Virus record (IMG/VR): IMGVR_UViG_3300043399_000297
Coordinates: 180,023 to 244,022 of that record
Source of the DNA: a virus
Length of the DNA: 64,000 bases
Reading direction: 5' to 3' (one strand)
Under the pieces are notes generated by a model, which had not been told where the DNA came from, did not search any database, and saw only the letters and a program-made list of their open reading frames with translations. This document shows positions 22,887 to 31,106 of the stretch, in pieces. Position 1 is the first letter of the stretch, and each line of letters opens with the position of its first letter. The position numbers and the translations under genes are program-made.

Positions 22887-25562
22887 TTGCGCGCTAAAGA
22901 TTTCTTAATAGTTGAATCATACGAAGACTTATTTGAAGTCAAGATGAGTCCTAGCAACCTCAAAAAATTAGCTAGTGACATTGATGCTAAAGTTGGTATT
23001 GAGTTTGAGATGATCGTGCCTAATGTTGGCACAGTAGATGATGATGCCGATCCAGAAGAAGATATGAGTATGGATGAAGATGCTTATGACATTGACGATA
23101 TCATAAGGTTTTTTGACGATGGCGAATATAATTACGGTAGTGCTATAAATGATTTGCGCAATGAACTTCAAGAAAAGTTCTACGAATATCAAAGCGAACA
23201 AATTGACGATTTATGGAGTCAAGAAAGTGGAGAATATTTTACCAAGTGGTGTCGTGAAAATGTAAGCGATGACGAAGTTGCTGATTATGTAGGAACAGAA
23301 GAAGATTTATTAGGCGACCGAGTTCCTTCAAAGGAAGACTGGGAAAAATTCATTGAGGATGAATGGGAAGAACAAGGTTATAACTACAGTAAAGCATATG
23401 AAGAATTTCGTGATGAAAAACAAGAAGAAGGCGACTTTGATGAAAGACAATTTTTAAATAGTATCGGCATTTATAATATGTCGGATGTTCCCGGTGCCAC
23501 TAGTGGATATATTATGTGGCCATACTATACCGGCGGCGATAGTGAAATGAATCTTGAACAGGTAGCTAGCGAATTTTCACGAGCAGTAGGAATGCATGCC
23601 AATTATAGCACAAGTTATCACGGCGGTAATAGAGAAGATGATGCATACGATATTGAACCTGACTCAAGTTTACACGGTGAAGGTGGTGATACCGGTTTAG
23701 AGTTTATTAGTCCTCCGTTGTCATTAGACCAAGCAGTTGAACAAGTTAAGTTAGTTAAGAAATGGGCCGACGGAAGAGGTGCCTATACTAATCGCTCTAC
23801 CGGATTACATATGAATGTTAGTGTTCCTGATTTTGATCAAGACAAATTAGACTTTGTTAAGCTTACATTGTTATTAGGTGACAAATATCTATTAGATAGA
23901 TTTGGTCGCAGTGCAAATACATATTGTAAAAGTGCGATGGATGTTATTGCAGATGCTAGTCCGCAAGATAAAGAACTTTTATTTAAAAAATTAAAAAATA
24001 ATTTAGAAGAAATGGCAAGTAAAGTTATTCACTCGGGAAGAGTAGGTAAGTTCACTAGTATCAATCCAAAAGATAATCGTGTTGAATTCAGAGGCCCGGG
24101 CGGAGATTGGCTTGGTGATAATTTTGATAAGGTAGAAGATACACTATATCGCTGTGTTGTAGCACTTGATGCAGCAGTTGATCCTGACAAATATCGTAAG
24201 GAATACCTAAAGAAATTAACTAAGATGTTTGCTCCTACTAAAGGATCAATTGAGGATATATTTGTTCAGTATGCTGCCGGCACTATCACTAGAAGTGAAC
24301 TTAAGAATAAACTTAAGACTGCACAAGCAGAAAGAAAACAATCAAAATATACTGCACAGGGTATCATTGAAGTTCCAATCTATCAGGCAAGAGACGGTGA
24401 CTGGATTGTTGAATATGATAACCCAACCGGCGATAATCGCAGAATCATTCTCAAGCGAACAGAGCAAGTCAGTAATGATGATAAAGCATTACAAGCCGCA
24501 GTTAAGCTAGAGCCTAGCTGGTTCAAGCCAGACGATATAGAAAACATCTTAGTAACTGAGTTTACCGGCAATCACTACTATATTGTTCACGGTGACGACC
24601 CGGATAAGAGAGTTGAAATCTACGCCTTCAGCCCAATGCAAGCAGTTGAAATCGCGGTTGATATGTATCCTAATATGGTTAATCAAGGCGAACTTACTGC
24701 TAGATTGAAGGATGAGTTTGAGGAACCACAGCAATCATCTCCTAGAATGGCACCAGGTGAGCAATTATATATTGTTCGCAACAATGACACAGGACATGAG
24801 GTTAGATTAGCTGCTGGCAGTGAACAAAATGCTAGAGGGCGTGCAATTAGAAACGATCCACATAATTTTACTAGTGGCGCTGATATCACTGTTACTCCTG
24901 TAAGCTTGCAAACTGGCGCAGAACCTTCTAGTGACCTGGGTCAGGAATATCAGTTATACCGTGTGACTGGACAAACTCAACCTTACGTAACAGCTAGTGA
25001 ATATATTGCAGCTAGATCGGTTTCAGAAGCTAATCGCATTGCAATGACATTGTATCCTAACTTGTATAGAGTTCAAGAACCTGATATTGTATTGCAGGAT
25101 TCTGACAGAAGCACAGTCTCTATGTATCAAGCTAGACAAGCACAACAGATAGAACGAATGAATGAACCAAGTCAATCTTCTGATTGGAGAGATAGGTTGC
25201 GCGGTCATTTAGGTCAGGCTCAGCCAGCATTTGGCGGTAGTGACGAAGATAATACATTCGGAAGCTGGGTAGTATCTAATAGTAGAACTGGCGAAACTAT
25301 AAATGTTATGGCTAATAATGAGCAACACGCAAGAGATAGAGCCGAATCACATAGACCTATGTGGAGCCAGCAAGATTTAGAAGTTAGGCGACAACATCAG
25401 CCTTCTAGCAGCAGTGGTATGAATGTATATACCATCACCACTACGAGTGGCAGGCAGATTAATCTTTTAGGTTATGATCGTGATCACGCTGCTACCAGGG
25501 CCATAGAAATGGAGCCCGGACTATCTGGAAACATCGTGGATGTGAATTTGGCAACAGATTGA
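22887..25562 (+). CDS. Amidoligase-like protein with six C-terminal repeat modules
   Basis: 891 aa. N-terminus MRAKDFLIVE/S, nearly identical to the 19796 product and with an IVE site. The amidoligase domain repeats the same landmarks: VGIEFE at 36-41, EPDSSLHG near 257, EFISPPL near 271, STGLHMNVS near 303, FRGPGGDWLGDNF near 407. An acidic insert lies between 45 and 200. From about 495 to the end, six degenerate modules of 35-60 residues follow the pattern Y-x-V...G-x-x-x-x-x...A-x-s-x-x-x-A-x-x-x-A...P. TTG start, 3 bases after the dps-like stop. The modules may bind a peptide, DNA or virion partner. Confidence 0.6.
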   Translation: MRAKDFLIVESYEDLFEVKMSPSNLKKLASDIDAKVGIEFEMIVPNVGTVDDDADPEEDMSMDEDAYDIDDIIRFFDDGEYNYGSAINDLRNELQEKFYEYQSEQIDDLWSQESGEYFTKWCRENVSDDEVADYVGTEEDLLGDRVPSKEDWEKFIEDEWEEQGYNYSKAYEEFRDEKQEEGDFDERQFLNSIGIYNMSDVPGATSGYIMWPYYTGGDSEMNLEQVASEFSRAVGMHANYSTSYHGGNREDDAYDIEPDSSLHGEGGDTGLEFISPPLSLDQAVEQVKLVKKWADGRGAYTNRSTGLHMNVSVPDFDQDKLDFVKLTLLLGDKYLLDRFGRSANTYCKSAMDVIADASPQDKELLFKKLKNNLEEMASKVIHSGRVGKFTSINPKDNRVEFRGPGGDWLGDNFDKVEDTLYRCVVALDAAVDPDKYRKEYLKKLTKMFAPTKGSIEDIFVQYAAGTITRSELKNKLKTAQAERKQSKYTAQGIIEVPIYQARDGDWIVEYDNPTGDNRRIILKRTEQVSNDDKALQAAVKLEPSWFKPDDIENILVTEFTGNHYYIVHGDDPDKRVEIYAFSPMQAVEIAVDMYPNMVNQGELTARLKDEFEEPQQSSPRMAPGEQLYIVRNNDTGHEVRLAAGSEQNARGRAIRNDPHNFTSGADITVTPVSLQTGAEPSSDLGQEYQLYRVTGQTQPYVTASEYIAARSVSEANRIAMTLYPNLYRVQEPDIVLQDSDRSTVSMYQARQAQQIERMNEPSQSSDWRDRLRGHLGQAQPAFGGSDEDNTFGSWVVSNSRTGETINVMANNEQHARDRAESHRPMWSQQDLEVRRQHQPSSSSGMNVYTITTTSGRQINLLGYDRDHAATRAIEMEPGLSGNIVDVNLATD

Positions 25563-25611
25563 TAAAATAGGTTGACAATGCTAGCTAACTATGCTAAAAC
25601 AGTGATTCACT

Positions 25612-25619
25612 GATAAATA
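25612..25619 (+). promoter_or_regulatory. Late promoter box GATAAATA
   Basis: GATAAATA followed by C, 18 nt before ATG 25638, with AAAAGGTGAT as ribosome binding site. Confidence 0.65.
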
Positions 25620-25637
25620 CACAAAAGGTGATATAAT

Positions 25638-25952
25638 ATGAAAATTAATGAAATCTTGTTTGAATCGTTTGAAGATGACAACATTGAAGATCCGGATACT
25701 GAAAAGGTTCCCAACCTTGTCGTTCAGATTCGCAAGAGTATGGATACTGGCGGCAATCGCCCTATCGCCTTTCGTGATGGTTCCAGAGTTGAGCTTCCTG
25801 TAAATGCAATGATTGCATTCTTGAATCGCTATGAAACGCTCAAGCCCATGGACCGTGAAGAAATGCAGAACCTTGCTATTCAGAGTAAGGAAGCATTCAT
25901 TGATACCGTGAAGAATTATAACAAGCCACGTGCTCCGAAAAGCATTTATTGA
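25638..25952 (+). CDS. Putative small internal head protein
   Basis: 104 aa. N-terminus MKINEILFE/S closely resembles the targeting-like starts of neighbouring genes, with an LFE site. An acidic linker (DDNIEDPDTEK) and a helical basic body follow. Size and layout resemble T4 internal proteins IPI to IPIII (75-193 aa), which are injected with the DNA. Own late promoter and ribosome binding site. No homologous domain recognised. Confidence 0.55.
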   Translation: MKINEILFESFEDDNIEDPDTEKVPNLVVQIRKSMDTGGNRPIAFRDGSRVELPVNAMIAFLNRYETLKPMDREEMQNLAIQSKEAFIDTVKNYNKPRAPKSIY

Positions 25953-25967
25953 GTTTACCCAATAAAT

Positions 25968-25996
25968 TTGACATACACCTACACACCTGTTAAATA
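25968..25996 (+). promoter_or_regulatory. Sigma70-type promoter of the outer-membrane protein gene
   Basis: TTGACA (25968-25973), 17-bp spacer, TAAATA (25991-25996) with TGT in front. It drives only the next gene, which ends at its own terminator. Confidence 0.75.
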
Positions 25997-26051
25997 TATA
26001 ACTGACTATGCAAATAGTCGGACTTTAACTATGAAAAAGGAAAGTTAATTT

Positions 26052-26618
26052 ATGAAGAAGCTAATTGCAATCGCAGCACTCGCCTCGGCAGTCGTTGCAA
26101 CTCCTGCTCTTGCAGCAGGAACACTCACTGGCGAAGTTCGTCTTGGCGATGTTCGCGGTGGCGCACACACTGACTCTACCGAACTTAAGGTTGAATACTG
26201 GGGTAATGTATACGGCAATGTAGTTGCTGGTGCAGAGCTACAGGCTAAGCAGGCGCAGAATGCTGGTGCAGTTGATGCTAAGTTTTCTGGTAAGATTGGA
26301 TACAATCTCCCAGAAGTAGCTGGTATTAAGACCACTGCTTATGCCGAGCTTGGTGAATCTTTCAAGCAGGGCAATACCAGTGAATTCTGGGGTCTTGGAA
26401 TCAAGGGTTCGCGTCAGGTATATGGTCCGGTTTCAGTAACTGCTGGTTATCGCCATCGTCAGGGATTTGAATATCTCGACAATATTAACGAGGAGCGAGT
26501 TCACGCTGGTCTCACCTACGCAATCAGTGATAGAACTGGGGTAGGCGCTACTTATTATCGCACTCGCGGAACTACCGATAGCGATACTGTTGGTATTTCC
26601 ATCAGCCAGAAGTTTTAA
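26052..26618 (+). CDS. Phage-encoded outer-membrane beta-barrel protein
   Basis: 188 aa. Classic signal peptide: MKK start, hydrophobic Ala/Val core, cleavage at ALA/AG after about residue 21. The mature 167 residues alternate polar and hydrophobic in strands (TLTGEVRLGDV, ELKVEYWGNVYGNVVAGAEL, GVGATYYRTRGT) and end with a Phe (ISISQKF), the BAM targeting signature; the size suits an 8-stranded barrel. AAAGGAAAG ribosome binding site, own promoter and terminator, typical of a moron. Likely exported to the host surface; receptor masking or superinfection exclusion would be reasonable roles, not shown by sequence. Confidence 0.8.
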   Translation: MKKLIAIAALASAVVATPALAAGTLTGEVRLGDVRGGAHTDSTELKVEYWGNVYGNVVAGAELQAKQAQNAGAVDAKFSGKIGYNLPEVAGIKTTAYAELGESFKQGNTSEFWGLGIKGSRQVYGPVSVTAGYRHRQGFEYLDNINEERVHAGLTYAISDRTGVGATYYRTRGTTDSDTVGISISQKF

Positions 26619-26631
26619 TTAATTTATAAAA

Positions 26632-26663
26632 GAAATGGCGGCGAAGTAATTCGTCGCCATTTC
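26632..26663 (+). terminator. Terminator of the moron cassette
   Basis: 14-bp stem GAAATGGCGGCGAA / TTCGTCGCCATTTC (one G-U pair) with GTAA loop, 13 nt after the stop. Confidence 0.75.
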
Positions 26664-26673
26664 CATATCCAAT

Positions 26674-26681
26674 GATAAATA
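26674..26681 (+). promoter_or_regulatory. Late promoter box GATAAATA abutting a start codon
   Basis: The box ends 4 nt before ATG 26686; transcript start predicted at the start codon. The terminator just upstream excludes readthrough as the main source of expression. Confidence 0.55.
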
Positions 26682-26685
26682 TAAT

Positions 26686-27270
26686 ATGCTCGGTGATGAA
26701 ATCTTAGTAGAATCTGCTGCCTCGGAATTAGCCAAAAAACTACCTAGTTTGGCTAAGCACGATTATGATACCATTGATAAACTTATGCGTAAAGTTGCAC
26801 AAAAGCATCATATTACTGGTAAGGCATTACACGACTTGTTTGTTAAAAAATACAAAAGAACTCCTGATACCTGGATTAAAAACAAGTTAGATGAAGTAGA
26901 TGTTGACATTGAAAATCTAGACATTCCTGACGAAGTGAATAAGTTTGCTGAATGGGCAATGCGTAGGGTTCATCTTAAGAATCCAATAAAAATTGAACTG
27001 AGTATGGACACAGAAGATGCTCAGCAAAATCATCATACTGGTAGGCACACTGAAGGTTCAGATACTATATGGGTTTATGCAAAGAACCGAAATTTAGTCG
27101 ATATCTTAAGAACAGTATTCCACGAAATTGTTCATTGTCGCCAAAGTGAACTGGGTATGATTCAGCCCGGCGATAGTTATCCCGGCAGTCCCATTGAAGC
27201 GATGGCTGATATGTTAGCTGGCAAGTATATCAAAATCTATGGCGAGAAGAACCATCACATATTTCAGTAA
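26686..27270 (+). CDS. Zincin metalloprotease-like protein with capsid-targeting-like N-terminus
   Basis: 194 aa. N-terminus MLGDEILVE/S (LVE site), then a helical region and a small peptidase-like domain with VFHEIVHCRQSELG: the HExxH zinc motif at residues 146-150, preceded by DILRTV and followed by SPIEAMADMLAGKY, where a Glu or Asp could be the third ligand. Similar layouts are found in minimal gluzincin-like phage proteins. If packaged it would enter the host with the DNA. Substrate unknown. A late box lies directly before the ATG, so the mRNA may be leaderless. Confidence 0.6.
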   Translation: MLGDEILVESAASELAKKLPSLAKHDYDTIDKLMRKVAQKHHITGKALHDLFVKKYKRTPDTWIKNKLDEVDVDIENLDIPDEVNKFAEWAMRRVHLKNPIKIELSMDTEDAQQNHHTGRHTEGSDTIWVYAKNRNLVDILRTVFHEIVHCRQSELGMIQPGDSYPGSPIEAMADMLAGKYIKIYGEKNHHIFQ

Positions 27271-27888
27271 CTACTTCTTTCTTTTGTATATTCTTCCCGG
27301 AACATAATCCGGGGGACAGGTATCAGAAACAACAGAGAGGATACCGTTATTATACCACTTCATTCCGGTTGATCCGCGGGTCTTCTCTCTTTTCTTGCCA
27401 AACATAGGGTTTCCGGCCCCCTTCATTTTTTCGCTATGATCTGGACGTTTGGTTCCTCTTTTTAATTCCCGAGCTTTTCGTAGGTTTTCTAATCCTCGCC
27501 CTGTTATTTTCTTTCCTTTTTTTGCAATGCTAATTGCCTTTTTTCTTTCTTCAGTGTGAGGACCTTTAGGTACACCAAGTTGAGCTATACTTCTTGCACG
27601 ATTGGATTCTTCACTTTGTATCATTCCAGATACGCCATCGCCGCCGTCAGTGCGATTCTGTAATATGCCGGTACCTATATCTTTTCGACCGTGCCACTTA
27701 ATGTACCTCCTCTCTAGTGCGAATGCTCCTATTTCAGTCAATCCTGCTTCTAATATAATTACTCTAGAATAGTCAGATGGAGTTTTGAATTGTTCGTGTT
27801 TGTTATGTTTCCACCTTCTACCTTTTCCTTTACCAATATAATAAGGTGTTCCGTTTTTTTCGGATAAACGCATATACATAAAAACCAT
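27271..27888 (-). CDS. GIY-YIG homing endonuclease, probably frameshifted at its N-terminus
   Basis: 205 aa in the open frame. [28 protein letters not shown] and TDGGDGVSG match the GIY-YIG protein at 4881 closely; the C-terminus has NUMOD-like repeats (GRGLENLRKAREL, GAGNPMFGKKR). The ribosome binding site and leader point to an ATG at 27922, which reads MNTIYFYSNKPDGFYVYAF..RK, a full GIY motif. That frame runs out of register at an A7 run (27854-27860, minus strand); one A fewer would fuse it to the open frame as [12 protein letters not shown]. Either a broken gene, transcript slippage, or an assembly error. Confidence 0.75.
   Translation of the reverse strand: MVFMYMRLSEKNGTPYYIGKGKGRRWKHNKHEQFKTPSDYSRVIILEAGLTEIGAFALERRYIKWHGRKDIGTGILQNRTDGGDGVSGMIQSEESNRARSIAQLGVPKGPHTEERKKAISIAKKGKKITGRGLENLRKARELKRGTKRPDHSEKMKGAGNPMFGKKREKTRGSTGMKWYNNGILSVVSDTCPPDYVPGRIYKRKK
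27854..27860 (-). other. A7 homopolymer at the frame change of the GIY-YIG gene
   Basis: Seven A on the minus strand. With six, the leader-proximal ATG at 27922 would be in frame with the nuclease domain. Confidence 0.6.
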
Positions 27889-27922
27889 CAGGCTTGTTGG
27901 AATAGAAATAAATAGTGTTCAT

Positions 27923-27984
27923 CGCTGATACTCCGTTTCAGTATTAGAGAGAATGGGTATTACCAGTACCGCGATTCTCAACTA
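27923..27984 (-). promoter_or_regulatory. Conserved two-hairpin mRNA leader, copy C
   Basis: Hairpin I: GAGAAT/ATTCTC with inner GGTA/TACC and loop CTGGTAA. Hairpin II: ATACT/AGTAT around ACGGAG. It ends at the ATG at 27922. Confidence 0.6.
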
Positions 27985-27992
27985 TATTTATA
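27985..27992 (-). promoter_or_regulatory. Late promoter TATAAATA (minus strand)
   Basis: Exact consensus, followed by leader copy C. Confidence 0.65.
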
Positions 27993-28001
27993 CCAAACCA
28001 G

Positions 28002-28030
28002 TTGTGTTGCTACACAAAATACTGTAATAT
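28002..28030 (+). promoter_or_regulatory. Sigma70-type promoter with -35 palindrome
   Basis: TTGTGT (28002-28007), 17-bp spacer, TAATAT (28025-28030). The inverted repeat TTGTGT-TGCT-ACACAA (28002-28017) covers the -35 and could be an operator. It would drive the DNA-binding protein and polymerase genes. Confidence 0.6.
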
Positions 28031-28055
28031 AGTTAAACAAATAAGGAGATAAAAT

Positions 28056-28310
28056 TTGTCACGAACATTTAATGCTGAAGCAAAGGTCAAATTGGTTCAA
28101 TTAGTAAACGAAGGTATTTCGGTCCTTGTTGAAGTGGAAACACTCAACGAAGGTCTTAATGATACAATTAAGGCTATTGCAGAAGAATTAGAAATCAAGC
28201 CCTCTATCCTCAAGAAGGCAATTAAGGTCGCACACAAGTCCCGTTTGAACGAAACGAACGAGGAAAATGAGGAACTCAACAACATTCTACTTACGGTGGG
28301 CAAAGCCTAA
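28056..28310 (+). CDS. DsbA-like small DNA-binding protein (putative)
   Basis: 84 aa, TTG start with AAGGAG. All-helical, with KLVQLVNEGISVLVEVETLN and DTIKAIAEELEIKPSILKKA, resembling in size and pattern the T4 double-stranded-DNA-binding protein DsbA, which binds late promoter regions. Directly upstream of DNA polymerase (3-bp gap) and under a likely early promoter. The assignment rests on pattern similarity only. Confidence 0.45.
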   Translation: MSRTFNAEAKVKLVQLVNEGISVLVEVETLNEGLNDTIKAIAEELEIKPSILKKAIKVAHKSRLNETNEENEELNNILLTVGKA

Positions 28311-28313
28311 TTA

Positions 28314-31031
28314 ATGTCATATATTGACGCCGTTCTTGACGGAAAAAGTGATAGGATATTTGTCGTAGAGCGTAGTTCTGAGGGCAAACGCCTCTACAAG
28401 GAATATCCTACCAACTATACTTTCTATTACACAGATCCTCGAGGAAAATATCGCAGTATCTTTGGAGACAGCGTATCTCGTTTCTCTACTCGCAAGAAAG
28501 CAGAGTTTGAGAAAGAGCGTAGAATACATCGTGGTAAAACTCTGTTCGAAAGTGATATCAATGTAGTTTTTAGGTGTCTCAGTGACAACTACTTAAACGC
28601 TGAACCGCCTAAGCTTCATACTTGCTTTTTCGATATTGAGGTCGACTTTGATCCTGATAGAGGATTCAGTCCTACCGATGATCCATTCAATAGTGTAACA
28701 GCAATAAGTATGTATTTGGATTGGCTTGATCAATTGATTACATTGGTTATGCCTCCAAGACATATGACAGATGAAACTGCAAAAGAATTAACCAAAGACT
28801 TTGAGAATTGTTTCTTATTTCGTAATGAGATAGAAATGTTTGAAACATTCTTTGAATTGATTGAAGATGCAGATGTTTTGACTGGTTGGAACTCAGAAGG
28901 GTACGATATTCCCTATCTAGTAAATCGTGTTACCCGTATTATGAGTAAGGACGATACTAGAAAGTTTTGTTTGCTTGGTCAACTTCCAAAGTCTAGAACA
29001 TATGAGCGATATGGTAAAGAAGAAACAACTTATGACCTAGTTGGTCGCATTCATATGGACTATCTACAGTTGTATAAGAAGTATAACTATGAAAGTCGCC
29101 ATAGCTATAGTCTAGATGCTATTGGTGAAATGGAAGTTGGTGAGCGCAAGACTCAATATGAAGGTAGTCTTGACCAGTTATACAACAAAGATTTCAAGAC
29201 ATTCGTGCAGTATAATCGTCAGGATACAATGCTGATGGTTAAGATTCATAATAAACTAAAGTTTCTTGATCTTGCAAATGCTCTAGCACACGAAAACACT
29301 GTATTGATGCCCACTGTTATGGGTTCAGTAGCAATGATTGAAATGGCTATCTATAACGAAGCACATAATCGTGATTTAGTCGTGCCTGACAAAAAGCGCA
29401 GAGATAGTTTCGGTGATGAGCAACAAGCAGCGGGTGCATATGTTGCTGTTCCTAAGAAGGGCATTCACGAATGGGTCGGTGCAGTTGACATTAACAGTCT
29501 ATATCCATCTACAATTCGCGCATTGAATATGGCTCCTGAAACTATCATTGGTCAGGTTAGACAGACATTGACTAATCAATATATGCGTGAAAAGAGCCTT
29601 GCACTTGCTAAAGACAAGCGTAAAAAGAAGAACGGTGATGATGCAGATGCAGTCACTGGCGCTATTCTTTGGGAAAACTTGTTTGGTTCATTAGAATATA
29701 CTGCTATTATGAACCAAGAACGTGGTACTATGCTTACCATTGATTATGAAGATGGTCGTAGCGTAGAAATGAGTGCTGCTGAAATCTGGAAACTAATCTT
29801 TGACAGTCATAAGCCCTGGATGATTAGTGCTAATGGCACCATCTTTACATATGAACAAGAAGGTGTCATTCCCGGATTGTTGTCTCGTTGGTATACTGAA
29901 CGAAAAAGTATTCAGAAAGAAGCCAAAGAAGCATATGGCACAGATATGTTTGACTATTATGATAAGCGTCAGCTTGTTCGCAAGATTTTGCTTAACTCAG
30001 CATATGGTGCATTGTTGAACGAACATTGTCGTTTCTATGATAAAAGAATCGGGCAGTCAGTTACATTAAGCGGTCGTCAAGTTGTGAAACATATGATGAG
30101 CCAAATTAATGAAATCATCACGGAAAAGTATGAACACGACGGCGAAGCTATTGTGTATGGTGATACTGACTCCTGTTATTTTAGTGCATATCCTCTTGTC
30201 AAGGGTCAGATTGAACGAGGAGAACTTGTTTGGAACAAAGAAACTTGTATTGAACTATATGACACTATCGCGGACCATGTCAATCTAAGCTTCCCTTCAT
30301 TTATGGAACGAGCATTTCATTGTCCTATCAAAAACGGTGAAGTTATTAAGGCAGGTCGTGAACTTATCGGTGATAGAACATTGTTCATCACAAAGAAAAG
30401 ATATGCCATCAACATCTTTGACAAAGAAGGCAAAAGAAAAGATACAGGGAACAAGATGGGCGAGATTAAGGCAATGGGTCTTGATCTTAAGCGGGCAGAC
30501 ACTCCCAAGTATGTTCAAGCATTCTTGATGGAAGTTCTTGAAATTGTGCTTGCTGGTGCGCCAAGAGACGAAGTTGTAAGCAAGATTCGTGAATTCAAGA
30601 ATTGGCTAAGCGAGCAAGATAGCTGGACTAAGGGTTCTCCCAAGAGTGTTAATAAACTCACATATTATGGTGAATTAGAAGCTCGTAGCAAGACAGGCAA
30701 AGCTAATATGCCCGGACATGTTAGAGCAGCACTTAACTATAACTATCTTCGTAAGATGAACAATGATCAATATAGTCAAAAGATAGTTGATGGAATGAAG
30801 ATTATTGTTTGTAAAGTAAAGGATAATCCACTTGGATTTACAAGTGTTGCATATCCTACAGACGAATTGAGATTGCCCAAATGGTTTATTGATCTTCCAT
30901 TTGATGACTTAGAAATGGAACGAACATTAGTTGATGAAAAGATTGACAACTTATTGGGCGTATTGAATTGGAACATTAGAACCGATACCAATACTAATAG
31001 CAAGGTCGATGACTTCTTTAGTTTCGGATAA
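28314..31031 (+). CDS. 43: B-family DNA polymerase (gp43-like)
   Basis: 905 aa, the length of T4 gp43 (898). 3'-5' exonuclease: Exo I FFDIEVDFD near 104-112, Exo II LTGWNSEGYDIPYL near 190, Exo III YNRQDTMLM near 300. Polymerase: motif A DINSLYPS near 392, motif B KILLNSAYGAL near 558, motif C YGDTDSCYF near 615, KKRYA near 690. All catalytic Asp residues present, no intein. It replicates the phage genome with the clamp at 31107 and loader at 3969. Confidence 0.97.
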   Translation: MSYIDAVLDGKSDRIFVVERSSEGKRLYKEYPTNYTFYYTDPRGKYRSIFGDSVSRFSTRKKAEFEKERRIHRGKTLFESDINVVFRCLSDNYLNAEPPKLHTCFFDIEVDFDPDRGFSPTDDPFNSVTAISMYLDWLDQLITLVMPPRHMTDETAKELTKDFENCFLFRNEIEMFETFFELIEDADVLTGWNSEGYDIPYLVNRVTRIMSKDDTRKFCLLGQLPKSRTYERYGKEETTYDLVGRIHMDYLQLYKKYNYESRHSYSLDAIGEMEVGERKTQYEGSLDQLYNKDFKTFVQYNRQDTMLMVKIHNKLKFLDLANALAHENTVLMPTVMGSVAMIEMAIYNEAHNRDLVVPDKKRRDSFGDEQQAAGAYVAVPKKGIHEWVGAVDINSLYPSTIRALNMAPETIIGQVRQTLTNQYMREKSLALAKDKRKKKNGDDADAVTGAILWENLFGSLEYTAIMNQERGTMLTIDYEDGRSVEMSAAEIWKLIFDSHKPWMISANGTIFTYEQEGVIPGLLSRWYTERKSIQKEAKEAYGTDMFDYYDKRQLVRKILLNSAYGALLNEHCRFYDKRIGQSVTLSGRQVVKHMMSQINEIITEKYEHDGEAIVYGDTDSCYFSAYPLVKGQIERGELVWNKETCIELYDTIADHVNLSFPSFMERAFHCPIKNGEVIKAGRELIGDRTLFITKKRYAINIFDKEGKRKDTGNKMGEIKAMGLDLKRADTPKYVQAFLMEVLEIVLAGAPRDEVVSKIREFKNWLSEQDSWTKGSPKSVNKLTYYGELEARSKTGKANMPGHVRAALNYNYLRKMNNDQYSQKIVDGMKIIVCKVKDNPLGFTSVAYPTDELRLPKWFIDLPFDDLEMERTLVDEKIDNLLGVLNWNIRTDTNTNSKVDDFFSFG

Positions 31032-31039
31032 CAACACTA

Positions 31040-31068
31040 TTGCTTTTTGCAAAAAATTCCACTATTAT
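31040..31068 (+). promoter_or_regulatory. Candidate sigma70-type promoter of the clamp gene
   Basis: TTGCTT (31040-31045), 17-bp spacer, TATTAT (31063-31068). Weaker -35 than the others in this window. Confidence 0.4.
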
Positions 31069-31106
31069 ACACTATATACGAACCTAAATACTATAAAGGA
31101 AACAAA

